In this document: positions 9,098 through 17,478 of the stretch, piece by piece
Layout: every line of letters begins with the position of its first letter
Numbering within the stretch: the stretch's first letter is position 1
Origin: Amoeboradix gromovi
Lineage: Eukaryota > Sanchytriomycota > Sanchytriomycetes > Sanchytriales > Sanchytriaceae
Length of the DNA stretch: 26,956 bases
Assembly: GCA_018985225.1 (NCBI GenBank)
Contig: JADGIF010000051.1
Coordinates: 1 to 26,956 of the forward strand
Direction of reading: 5' to 3'
Translations under genes and position numbers: made by a program
Notes under the pieces: generated by a model
What the model saw: the letters and a program-made list of their open reading frames with translations, nothing else
Database searches by the model: none
What the model was told of the DNA's origin: nothing

Positions 9098-9880
9098 CTA
9101 CTCTATCTTTAGTCTTTTCCTGCTGCTACTCACCGCTCTTTCCAGAGATTCGATTTTGTCAAAGCAATTTACCTTTGGCCGCGTTACTACGCTAGTTACT
9201 CTGGTCAAATTAGTGAGAGATGGTATAAATGATGCGTTGAGATCTGTATCTTGTGAATATACAGGATCTTGTGGTGAAATACCCCCGAATGAACTAAAAC
9301 TGAATTCTGTTTGTTTAGAAACTTCGCCGAATATCTTCGTGGTAGCAGACTTGTCAGAGGTTTTGCCGTGTTGTAACTCAAGTCCACTAACAGACACCGT
9401 GTCTATGTTCACCAAATATTCCTCTTGAGATGTTGGAATATATCCTGTGTCAAAGCTTGGGCTCATCTCAACCATTAGGTAGTCTAATTTATTCTGGGAT
9501 TCCTGTGGTTCTAATGCACTCAATATTTTAGTAAACTTTTCATCATATATTGCATCTAATTCTCTATTAGCGCCTTTAAATGAATTTGCAAAGGGCAGAT
9601 TTAATTCAAAAAAGTCACGAACACCATTCTTGTAGTCGTACAATTTACAATGCAAATCGATGGTCTGTTTTTGTATCAACTCGCATTTGTAAATGAACAA
9701 CCTGGGCTCCTCATTTATGATTTTCAGTTCGAAATCTCTTACCGTATAAAATCCATCTTCTATATCACTTGTATAGCAGTAGCTTTTATTATCGTATGCA
9801 CGGTTCTGCTTGATCATTATTCTGCACGAAAATGTATGCCTCTTATTTGGGTTCAATAGCACGAATAATGGTCTTAACAT
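9098..9880 (-). CDS. Unknown 260-residue protein
   Basis: I do not recognise this protein. The first 100 or so residues are rich in alternating hydrophobic and aromatic residues (FYTVRDFELKII, RLFIYKCEL) and look like a beta-rich domain. A mixed helical segment follows to about residue 135. The remaining half is Ser/Thr/Gln-rich and probably disordered, ending in a short basic tail (SSSRKRLKIE) that could be a nuclear localisation signal. No signal peptide or membrane helix is present. Its ATG lies 26 bp after the CMC1 stop on the same strand, and its stop is 26 bp from the TVP18 stop. The 260-codon uninterrupted frame supports it as real over the 111-codon frame on the other strand. A DNA-repair or chromatin scaffold role would fit the layout but is only a guess. 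Confidence 0.65.
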   Translation of the reverse strand: MLRPLFVLLNPNKRHTFSCRIMIKQNRAYDNKSYCYTSDIEDGFYTVRDFELKIINEEPRLFIYKCELIQKQTIDLHCKLYDYKNGVRDFFELNLPFANSFKGANRELDAIYDEKFTKILSALEPQESQNKLDYLMVEMSPSFDTGYIPTSQEEYLVNIDTVSVSGLELQHGKTSDKSATTKIFGEVSKQTEFSFSSFGGISPQDPVYSQDTDLNASFIPSLTNLTRVTSVVTRPKVNCFDKIESLERAVSSSRKRLKIE

Positions 9881-9906
9881 TGACTCCTGAGGTCACAGCA
9901 AGCAAA

Positions 9907-10140
9907 TCATTTTTTAATATTTTTACTAAATTCCAGCATGGCATAATATATCGTCTTCTCGTTATTATACATCTCCAAACAGGTATTCATCTCTTTGAAT
10001 TCTTTCCCACAAGCAGTTTTAATGTCAAAGTACTTGTTCTTCGTGCAGTCTACAAATGCTGTCATATATATATCGCATTTCTTGTATGCTTCCTTTCTTA
10101 TAGTTTGTCTGACATGTTCTTCCTGTCGATGACTCAACAT
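9907..10140 (-). CDS. CMC1-like twin CX9C mitochondrial protein
   Basis: This 77-residue protein has two exact CX9C motifs: CDIYMTAFVDC at residues 22-32 and CGKEFKEMNTC at residues 44-54. The pattern defines small intermembrane-space proteins imported through the MIA40 disulfide relay. The HVRQTIRKEAYKKC start and the N-terminal position of the first motif fit CMC1, which binds copper and assists cytochrome c oxidase assembly. CMC2 and COX19-type proteins share the fold and cannot be fully excluded. The length is short for CMC1 but acceptable. The presence of this gene suggests a mitochondrion with complex IV. The next gene on this strand begins 26 bp downstream. Confidence 0.8.
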   Translation of the reverse strand: MLSHRQEEHVRQTIRKEAYKKCDIYMTAFVDCTKNKYFDIKTACGKEFKEMNTCLEMYNNEKTIYYAMLEFSKNIKK

Positions 10141-10295
10141 TAAAACAAGGATAAAGTAGAAGTTTGTCCTTTAAATCTGGCACCCCATATTTTATCACTG
10201 CAAATGGCTGAAAAATTCACGTATTGGTATTCTCTACCCAACTAGTCTTTTATCACTTTTTTACGGATTTTTACTCACTTGAAGATTTGCTTTAT
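10141..10295. other. Upstream region of CMC1, nothing else seen
   Basis: This is the AT-rich presumed promoter of the minus-strand CMC1 gene. No frame or repeat was found. Confidence 0.4.
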
Positions 10296-10500
10296 TAAGG
10301 ATTATAAGCGTAGCGACTGCCCACGAGTCCTTAAAGTAGCCTGATATGATCTGGGTGTTAGCACTCTTGGTTTCTTGTTCTTTGGAGTGACGCACCTTGT
10401 CCATGTCTGACTAGTAAATGCTTCATTACACTCAACTATCGTCTTTCCTCTTTGTTTACACTTGAACTTTAAGCGTTCCTTGAATAAATTGTGCATATAT
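10256..10500 (-). pseudogene. Decayed C-terminus of a TnpB/Fanzor-like nuclease
   Basis: The minus frame at 10302-10496 reads LFKERLKFKCKQRGK, then TIVECNEAFTSQTWTRC. This fits the last RuvC segment of TnpB/Fanzor/IS605 OrfB proteins, whose pattern is an F-R-x-x-L helix, then V-x-x-x-N-E-x-(Y/F)-T-S-x-T-C-x-x-C-G leading into a zinc ribbon. The first zinc cysteine is Trp here and the expected Gly after the second Cys is Val. After a frame change, GYFKDSWAVATLIILNKA resembles the C-G-(Y/F)-x-x-x-R-D-x-N-A-A-x-N-I-L end of the family. The upstream RuvC-I and RuvC-II motifs and the N-terminus are not found. With at least one frameshift and lost zinc ligands it cannot be active. The match was made by eye. 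Confidence 0.5.
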
Positions 10501-10760
10501 ATCTTTCCTGGCGTTGAAAAACATCCAATTCTTCCATGTTTGGACCAGTTCCTCAGTGTTGATGAATGTGTGCTGTACCTGTTATTTCTTTAGATTTGAC
10601 ATATTCCGGATTACATCCATTAATTCCATATATCATTTCTGGAAAGGAATAATATAGAGCATTTAAGCTATTGAAAAAGTCATGAGGTTATATAAAAATG
10701 CATACAAATTCGCGATAAATGATTTATTCAAGAAACAATCGAGCTGCCGCACCTTTCCAG
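10501..10760 (-). pseudogene. Possible further coding remnants upstream of the nuclease relic
   Basis: Reading toward the relic on the minus strand, open pieces in different frames follow each other: one with FLNKSFIANLYAFLY (inside the dispersed repeat), one with LNALYYSFPEMIYGINGCNP and EYVKSKEITGTA, and one with TEELVQTWKNWMFFNARK. They look like protein but match no family I know, and shifts interrupt each join. They may belong to the same dead element as the nuclease fragment or to another gene. Confidence 0.25.
10690..10735. repeat. Dispersed repeat copy 2 (pair at 32-77)
   Basis: The core at 10702-10735 differs from 44-77 at one position. On the minus strand it encodes the same FLNKSFIANLY peptide as copy 1, about 200 bp upstream of the TnpB/Fanzor-like relic. 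Confidence 0.6.
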
Positions 10761-11076
10761 GAGGTCCTCCAACTTAGAGTTGGGACATTTTCTAATTTTG
10801 GGTCTCAAATACCATTATTAAATAATTTTGATTTTAGACTACTTTCTTTTTATGGTCTAGAAGACTGTATGGAATAGATTCGGTAGCGTTGTCATAGATG
10901 AGAAAGAAATTTTTTTATTCAGCTAGGAAAAAAGTAAGCTTGAGCGATAAATATCATGTAATCAAGAGAGATAGCTCACTCGATTAAAATTTGAAGACTT
11001 GTGCTCTGGCTTTCATAAAAGGCGTCCTTATGTTGAAATGAACATTCGCTATGTTTTGTTAATGATAGGCTCAGAT
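10761..11076. other. Intergenic stretch with no gene seen
   Basis: This lies downstream of the P4-ATPase gene. It contains a short hairpin, ccaact-tag-agttgg within 10769-10784, that runs into tgggacat. That octamer equals the first eight bases of the TIR family, but the similarity stops there. No coding frame is seen. Confidence 0.4.
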
Positions 11077-14000
11077 TCAATTTTGTTTATTAAATGCTTC
11101 CTTTCCATGATCTGCTAGTACCGGTGATAGTGGTATAACTGGGGTTGTTGATGATCTGTCCTGTTCAAATATTTTTAATATTCTTTTTTGCGGTGCCTTG
11201 AACATCTTGTGCTGTAAATACTTGCGTACTCCACTACTCTCCTGTGCAAATGCAAATCCAGTATTGTGAATCTCTTTCATAGATGATGCATTTAGTATCA
11301 GCGACTGCCTTGCTCCCCTCATGCTCATCTGCCTTCCTATTGTCCTAGATTCCAATTTAATCTCATTTACTAGTGACTCTGGTGTAGTTGGACTAGATGT
11401 ATCTGCTACGGAACTAGCAGTTGCGTCTTTGACCGGAGTTGTTGTAATCATAGGCATTTCATCTATGTTTTTGATTTGCATTTCTCTTATTATATCCGCA
11501 TTGCTCGGTCTGTATAAACTATTCCATGACTTTACTACCAACCGTGGCAATATTGCAATATAAACTACTATGAATCCGATCAAGTAAAAGCTCGGCTGCT
11601 GGTATAGTAATGCACCTACTCCATACGCACTCCCACTGTACATCAAACTAGTGTATATAGGTATTACAATAAACAGGGATAGTGCACTCAATATTAGCCC
11701 TAAGACCACCCATATGTTCCACAATCTAATATCTAATCCAACGCTCAAATTAGCTGTTATTATTATAGGTATGCTCACCAATGCACCAAAGTAGTCTACG
11801 CTATCACCTACTCCTGTCATAGATGTATCTCCATTAGCCAATATAAACATAACTGCAAACAAGGTACTTGCACTGGCCCAAGCCGCATCTAATATGTATA
11901 TTAAAAACAACCGCCAACCAAAAATCCTATCCATGTACAGCTTAGGATATCTGTAGGAATACTCTTTATTTACATCCACATCGAACAACCCAAGCAACAA
12001 AACGGGCAGCAAGGTTAGCATCATATTGTATATCAACAAGTAAAAGTAGTCGAACAAGAACACGGTACTAAAGCCACAGTAAAACTGATAATAAAACAAA
12101 CAGAACACCCATACACAATTCTTGTAAAAGAAGTTTACAATTAATCCGCTTATCCTGTTGTATGTCCATCTTCCGTGCACCAGTAGCAGTTTTGTTAGAT
12201 ATCTGAATTGTGCAATTGCAAAGTCACTCGACATCGCAGCCTGCTGTCCTTCTAACCCTGATATGCCGACTCCTATATTGGCCTCCTGTATCATAGATAC
12301 ATCGTTAGCTCCATCTCCTATAGCAAGTGCTAGTATCTTCTTGCGCTGTTTAATCAATAGGACAACATCTGCTTTTTGGCGAGGTGACACTCTGCAACAG
12401 ATTACGCTGTTGCACTGCATACCATAATCAGCAAACTTTAGTTTTATTACAGGATCACTAAATACCAATGAGAGTGAATGTCCGTCTATCACTAATGAAT
12501 GGCCATGCATACTATCCTTGTCAAGGGTATTTTTCAAGTTGAGCATACATTTACGCATTTCATCAATCGTGGTGCCTTGTATGATGATCAAATTCATGTT
12601 TTTGTTGATCAAGTTACAGCTAGTTCCGATGTTGATAGCTGTTTCGACCTTATCGCCTGTTAAGACCCAAAGTTTAATGCCCGCATTAGCCATACTTAGT
12701 ATGCACTCTGGTACGCCCAATTGCAGTTTATCCTCAATGGCTGTAGCGCCTAGCAGCACTAGACTCTGTTCGTATTTATTCGCTACTTGGTCAACTAGAT
12801 CGTCTCTATTGTCAAACGACGTAGCTGCTGCATTCATTTCATTGACAAATGTGTCATACTCAGCAGTGGACATTGTTCTATAAGAAATACATAGCGTTCT
12901 TAAACCTTGGTTAGCAAATAGCTCTAAATGATCAAATGTCTGTTGCTTCATCTTTTCTTGATTTGGGGCCAATCTAGAGTAGATTATACTATCAGCACCC
13001 TTAACAATCATGTAAATCTGGTTGTTATAGTCCACTATAGTGGTCATTCTCTTTCTTAAGCTGCTAAACTCGATAGTATGTAGAACTGGAATTTGCTGGA
13101 GATTACCAAAGACATTTATTGTGGCAACGTTATTAATTACGTTGACAAAAGAATGACCCATATCCCTCGCAGTACTAACTAGCGCGGCCTCATCAGGAGA
13201 CTGTGCCTTATATTGACCGTTTTTGTCAACCAAAACTGTATGGCACAATGATAGGAATAGAAAAAACTGTTTGATTAACATGGGATGATCAGGATTGACT
13301 AGTTCATCAGGCAACTCTGTATTGTTCAAATGATCAATAATGCTCAAATCTACAAATTGTATAGCTGGACTGTTAGTATCGCTCTCTGTAGAAGTGATAG
13401 CTGAATTAGCGCCGCACATATCTTTCATTCTAGAAGCCATTTCCTTTGCCAATAAAGCCATGGTTGCGTTTATAGTTTTTGCGTTTTTATTCTTTAGTTT
13501 ATCAGTGAGTGAATCAGTAGTAATTCCATACGCAACTCCATTTATTGAGCATTTCTTGAATTCCATGATATTCTGAGTTAAAGTGCCTGTCTTGTCGCTA
13601 AATACATAATCAATCTGACCCAAATCATCACCAATAGTCCATGATTTAGGGACCGCGTGCTGGTCCGGGATAGATTGTTGCTCAGGCCTGCCGTTTATAG
13701 CAGATATATGATCGTGGCCCTTTAGAGTTGTATCGATATCCTCGTGAATGTAATAGGCACTTACTATTTTGACAAATTCAATAGAAATATATACCGAAAT
13801 GGGTACTATGTTTTGATATAAGATCAAGGAAGCCCCAAAAGCAAATAAGATATTATAGATTACAGAGGCTTCAACATAATTCTTATATAGTTTTTTAGAT
13901 CTATCTGCAGGATAAATAGAAAGAAGAGGGTACTGATCAACAGTAGCATAGCCGATAGATGTAATTATACACAATACTGCAATCAACAGGAAATTGAAAG

Positions 14001-14886
14001 CAACTAGAGGATTAAGTTGCTTGTCAATTTTAGATCTTTTGGTTGGAGTAGGACGGGTATTCAACATGATTTTGGTATCTGCACCAGTGTAGAGTACCAG
14101 ACCAATAACGTAGTCAGTGTTACGCAGTATACTACCACGAAGTAGAACGTGCTTGAAAGTTAATGGCGACTTAGTAGGAGATTCGGTGTTATTTTGTATA
14201 TTACCTTGGAACGAGTATAAATTAGGGTTAGGATCTTCATACTCTATAGATATTTCTTGTTTTTCAAACCATTTTTGAGTCAAATTAGATCCTACAGCCT
14301 CATAGATTTTCAAATTAGTTTCGCCATCTAAATTTTTGGTTTCGACATAACAAATACCGGCTGGATCGCTACTATTAAGAATTAAACAATCAGCAGGGAT
14401 AGGCTGATCCTGAGCAATATAAACTAACCGTCCAGTAGCAATATCCTTCCATAAGAATGTTTGTAATTTATCTAAATTATTGTTTCTTACAGAAATAAGG
14501 TCATCCGAGGACATAAGTACATTGCTCTTTTGGTAATTGACAAAAGAGTTTTGTTTGTATCTTTTGTAGTCTTCAAAAGCATCTTTAGCACCAGTAAGAA
14601 ACAATATAAAAGCCAAAGGTAAAATGCTCATATAAATAGCACCAACACCATATTCGGGTATGAATTGCAAAATTACGAGCAACAAGAAATATATGTTAGC
14701 GATCTTATGAAACTGTTCAAATAAATTCTTTGGTAAAAAATTAAGCAAGGAGTATTTGGTTGTCTTTATCAAATTAGCATTAACATTTGGATCATCTGTT
14801 TTCAGCTTTAATCCAACTAGCAATGAATGAATAATTCCTGCTTTGGGACCATCAAAAATAGCACCATTTGGATTCAGAAATCTCAT
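11077..14886 (-). CDS. P4-type ATPase, phospholipid flippase catalytic subunit
   Basis: This is a protein of about 1269 residues if translation begins at the first in-frame ATG at 14886. P4-ATPases flip phospholipids to the cytosolic leaflet of Golgi, endosomal or plasma membranes, normally with a CDC50 partner. Visible motifs in order: TTKYSLLNFLPKNLFEQF and the first helix pair; DGET with the catalytic Glu near residue 189; IVPISVYIS in TM4 (the PISL-type P4 signature replacing the cation site); SDKTGTLTQN with phosphorylated Asp near 431; KGADSII for nucleotide binding; VLTGDK; and GDGANDVSMIQ. Six C-terminal helices follow, then a tail of about 130 residues that is likely regulatory. Length and motifs fit the ATP8/Drs2-Dnf group; the exact class is uncertain. 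The frame is open 15 codons further upstream without ATG. Confidence 0.95.
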   Translation of the reverse strand: MRFLNPNGAIFDGPKAGIIHSLLVGLKLKTDDPNVNANLIKTTKYSLLNFLPKNLFEQFHKIANIYFLLLVILQFIPEYGVGAIYMSILPLAFILFLTGAKDAFEDYKRYKQNSFVNYQKSNVLMSSDDLISVRNNNLDKLQTFLWKDIATGRLVYIAQDQPIPADCLILNSSDPAGICYVETKNLDGETNLKIYEAVGSNLTQKWFEKQEISIEYEDPNPNLYSFQGNIQNNTESPTKSPLTFKHVLLRGSILRNTDYVIGLVLYTGADTKIMLNTRPTPTKRSKIDKQLNPLVAFNFLLIAVLCIITSIGYATVDQYPLLSIYPADRSKKLYKNYVEASVIYNILFAFGASLILYQNIVPISVYISIEFVKIVSAYYIHEDIDTTLKGHDHISAINGRPEQQSIPDQHAVPKSWTIGDDLGQIDYVFSDKTGTLTQNIMEFKKCSINGVAYGITTDSLTDKLKNKNAKTINATMALLAKEMASRMKDMCGANSAITSTESDTNSPAIQFVDLSIIDHLNNTELPDELVNPDHPMLIKQFFLFLSLCHTVLVDKNGQYKAQSPDEAALVSTARDMGHSFVNVINNVATINVFGNLQQIPVLHTIEFSSLRKRMTTIVDYNNQIYMIVKGADSIIYSRLAPNQEKMKQQTFDHLELFANQGLRTLCISYRTMSTAEYDTFVNEMNAAATSFDNRDDLVDQVANKYEQSLVLLGATAIEDKLQLGVPECILSMANAGIKLWVLTGDKVETAINIGTSCNLINKNMNLIIIQGTTIDEMRKCMLNLKNTLDKDSMHGHSLVIDGHSLSLVFSDPVIKLKFADYGMQCNSVICCRVSPRQKADVVLLIKQRKKILALAIGDGANDVSMIQEANIGVGISGLEGQQAAMSSDFAIAQFRYLTKLLLVHGRWTYNRISGLIVNFFYKNCVWVFCLFYYQFYCGFSTVFLFDYFYLLIYNMMLTLLPVLLLGLFDVDVNKEYSYRYPKLYMDRIFGWRLFLIYILDAAWASASTLFAVMFILANGDTSMTGVGDSVDYFGALVSIPIIITANLSVGLDIRLWNIWVVLGLILSALSLFIVIPIYTSLMYSGSAYGVGALLYQQPSFYLIGFIVVYIAILPRLVVKSWNSLYRPSNADIIREMQIKNIDEMPMITTTPVKDATASSVADTSSPTTPESLVNEIKLESRTIGRQMSMRGARQSLILNASSMKEIHNTGFAFAQESSGVRKYLQHKMFKAPQKRILKIFEQDRSSTTPVIPLSPVLADHGKEAFNKQN

Positions 14887-15177
14887 ATGTTTTAACTCCA
14901 GCCATGTCCAAGTAGAGATGATTTCAGACAAACATCTACATGAGTGGTGCTTAGGAATAACATAAGAGATATCCTAGCTATTTGAGAAGTATAGAATAAA
15001 ACATCAAGCATTCTGTAAGATTTTACAAAGAAATATTTGTAAAATGTGGTACCTCATGGGAAATTTTCTTTAACAACAGCACTGACTTCCTTTTTACAGA
15101 GGACCATTCTGTCACTTGGAAATTGGAAGAATATCTTAACCTTCATTTCTTTTTTCTCATCCTCTTCTTTCATCGTT
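14887..15177. other. Upstream region of the P4-ATPase, no gene seen
   Basis: This is the left half of the 900-bp space between the divergent P4-ATPase and DHH1 genes. It is AT-rich and no frame is worth calling. Confidence 0.4.
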
Positions 15178-15462
15178 TGGGACACCAAATATAAAAACTA
15201 GACCAAGTCGTTTTTAAAGTAGGTACTACATAAGGAGGAAATATTATTAATAAAAGCCCTTTTTCTTCGTATAACCTGTTTTTGTTTTCTATTCTTGTTA
15301 GTCATTGTTTCCAAGATTTTGATGGATGAAATGCTTTTATACTAAAATATTTACTTGAACCAGTCAGATTAATTTAATTTAATTTACTATCGGCAAATAC
15401 ACTTGATATAATGATTCAAACTGTATCAGAGAGTTAGTCTAGTTTTTATATTTGATGTCCCA
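15178..15462 (+). mobile_element. Non-autonomous TIR transposon copy 3 (285 bp)
   Basis: The left end tgggacaccaaatataaaaa is followed by CTAGACCAAGTCGTTTTTAAAG, and the right end is the complement of tgggacatcaaatataaaaa continuing into CTAGACTAACTC. The left 75 bp align with the left end of copy 1 and the inverted right end of copy 2, including the ATTATTAATAAAAG block. The centre differs and has no coding capacity. The flanks (TT on the left, AT on the right) show no intact TA duplication. Confidence 0.82.
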
Positions 15463-15786
15463 ATTGTTCCCAAAATGAAGAGTTTAGCGAGTAAAACTCT
15501 CAAAACAAGATAAGATGACTTTCTGGGAATTCAAGAATAAACTAATTATATAACTCAGTACTATCCTGCTTGCGCATTTTCTAGCAATACATCATACTAA
15601 AGTCTTACGAAACTTGCTGTTAAATACTGGGTCTAGTTTTAATATTGCGTATAAACATTGCAATGTATGAATCTTGAAAAACAAAAGATGAAATTTTAAA
15701 CAGCTATCATTATGGCTTGTCTAAACAATGAATAGTGGCTTGAGTTGCTTTTATTTTTCATCCCTTGCGACACAAACTTTAACATC
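15463..15786. other. Upstream region of DHH1, no gene seen
   Basis: This is an AT-rich leader and promoter region. An in-frame upstream TTG-initiated extension of DHH1 exists from 15745 but has no ATG before 15787. Confidence 0.4.
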
Positions 15787-17181
15787 ATGTCAAATTCGAA
15801 AGCACCGAAAACTGCACAAACCGAAGATGTTCTAAACACAAAAGGCAACTCTTTTGAAGACTACTATTTAAAGAAAGACCTTTTGTTAGGATTACACGAA
15901 GCTGGATTTGAAAAACCATCCCCAATTCAGGAGGAGAGCATACCGGTTATTTTATCTGGTCGAGATATTTTAGCCAGAGCCAAGAATGGTACTGGCAAGA
16001 CTGGTGCATTTGTAATCCCCACTTTAGAGAAGCTGAATGTTCAAAAAAAGAAAATTCAGGCAATCATTCTTGTTCCCACCCGTGAGTTAGCCTTACAAAC
16101 CGCGCAAGTATGCAAAACTCTTGGCAAGCATTTAAATCTGCAGGTCATGGTTACTACCGGTGGTACTTCTCTAAAGGACGATATTATTAGATTGCAACAA
16201 ACTGTGCACATCGCTGTGGCTACTCCGGGTAGAGTCTTAGATCTAGCTAGTAAAGCTGTTTGTATCCTTGACGAATGCGACTTAATGATTTTGGATGAGG
16301 CTGACAAGCTATTAAGCCCTCAAGATTTCCTCCCGGTAGTTGAACAATTACTACAGTACTTACCTAAAGAGCGTCAAATATTGTTATTTAGTGCCACATT
16401 CCCCTCCACTGTCAAATCATTCAGAGACAAGTGGCTAATGCGTCCTTACGAAATCAATTTAATGGATGAACTGACTTTAAAAGGTATTACCCAATACTAT
16501 GCTTTTGTGGAGGAACAGCAAAAGGTTCATTGCCTTAACACACTATTCTCCAAGCTACAAATCAACCAATCTATAATTTTCTGCAATTCTACAAACAGAG
16601 TTGAATTATTAGCTAAACGTATTACCCAGTTGGGCTATTCTTGCTATTACATACATGCTAAGATGCAGCAATCCCATCGTAACAGAGTATTTCATGATTT
16701 TAGAGAAGGCAAGTGTAGGAATTTAGTTTGCAGTGATTTATTAACTCGTGGTATAGATATTCAAGCAGTGAACGTAGTATTTAATTTTGATTTCCCACGA
16801 TCAGCAGAGACTTATCTCCATCGTATTGGTCGTAGTGGAAGATTCGGGCATCTAGGATTAGCCATCAATTTAATCACTCATGAAGACAGAGTTAACTTGT
16901 ACAAGATTGAACAAGAGTTAGGAACCGAGATATCGCCTATCCCTGTCGTTATTGATAAGAGACTGTATGTGCCTCCCAGTTTAATCACTGACAAAGTGAA
17001 TGAACCAAAAGCACCAAAAGAGGAAGTAAATGGACCACCTGGATATAGACAGCAAAAACAGCCAGTATTTAATGAAAATGATGTGAAAGAGAACAACGAA
17101 AAGCAGCAGCAAAATGAGCGATTTAAACAACCACGTGGAAGAGCAAGAGGCCGAGGAAACAGAGGCCGAGGAAGATATTAA
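15787..17181 (+). CDS. DHH1: DEAD-box RNA helicase DHH1/DDX6
   Basis: This 464-residue protein belongs to the DDX6/DHH1 branch. It is an ATP-dependent RNA helicase of P-bodies that promotes mRNA decapping and translational repression with partners such as PAT1, EDC3 and NOT1. All DEAD-box motifs are present: [14 protein letters not shown] before the Q motif ([14 protein letters not shown]), motif I AKNGTGKT with Lys71, [16 protein letters not shown] at 170-173, SAT, TRGID, and [10 protein letters not shown]. The [19 protein letters not shown] and [23 protein letters not shown] stretches are diagnostic of DDX6. After residue 400 the tail is disordered and ends in an RG-rich box ([15 protein letters not shown]) likely to bind RNA and be arginine-methylated. 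The first in-frame ATG is used. It shares a divergent upstream region with the P4-ATPase. Confidence 0.96.
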   Translation: MSNSKAPKTAQTEDVLNTKGNSFEDYYLKKDLLLGLHEAGFEKPSPIQEESIPVILSGRDILARAKNGTGKTGAFVIPTLEKLNVQKKKIQAIILVPTRELALQTAQVCKTLGKHLNLQVMVTTGGTSLKDDIIRLQQTVHIAVATPGRVLDLASKAVCILDECDLMILDEADKLLSPQDFLPVVEQLLQYLPKERQILLFSATFPSTVKSFRDKWLMRPYEINLMDELTLKGITQYYAFVEEQQKVHCLNTLFSKLQINQSIIFCNSTNRVELLAKRITQLGYSCYYIHAKMQQSHRNRVFHDFREGKCRNLVCSDLLTRGIDIQAVNVVFNFDFPRSAETYLHRIGRSGRFGHLGLAINLITHEDRVNLYKIEQELGTEISPIPVVIDKRLYVPPSLITDKVNEPKAPKEEVNGPPGYRQQKQPVFNENDVKENNEKQQQNERFKQPRGRARGRGNRGRGRY

Positions 17182-17478
17182 AACAAAAAACCCAACCAAA
17201 AAGGTGGGCCTGGTTTACTAAATACAGTAAGCTGGGCTCGCCCCATTTCACAAATGATTTTATTGCCTTTATAACTCTTGTATCGTTCATAACAAAGCAT
17301 CTCGCTTCCTTCAACTTTTCTAACTTGATGTGCAGCTTTTCAGGCGAATCTGTTTCTTTCGCATTTTATTCGCTACAAAACACCGCACTCAAGTACTCTG
17401 ACAAAGGGATTATCTTGCTCAAGCTAGTTAAAGATCATAACAATAGCTTGTTTCAAAGCACATCTTTTAAGTAGGATG
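17182..17478. other. Convergent intergenic region with long open frames on both strands
   Basis: This lies between the DHH1 stop and the 7TM-RGS stop. A minus frame is open from 17365 to 17123 and contains KLHIKLEKLKEARCFV and MNDTRVIKAIKSFVKWGEP (ATG at 17290). A plus frame is open through the region to a stop at 17472-17474. Both look somewhat protein-like, neither resembles a family I know, and the minus frame runs into the DHH1 3' end. I do not call a gene. Confidence 0.3.

Noticed and set aside
9093-9428. Plus-strand 111-codon frame with a signal-peptide-like start
   Set aside because: It lies fully inside the 260-codon minus frame, whose composition is more protein-like and whose spacing to CMC1 and TVP18 is regular. 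The hydrophobic start is probably the antisense of the basic and Ser-rich tail.
10769-10792. Hairpin plus TGGGACAT as a fourth transposon end
   Set aside because: Similarity to the TIR ends after eight bases and no opposite end was found.
17104-17220. Frame starting MSDLNNH over the DHH1 3' end as an overlapping gene
   Set aside because: Its EEQEAEE run is the +1 reading of the RG-rich repeat codons, and it stops soon after.
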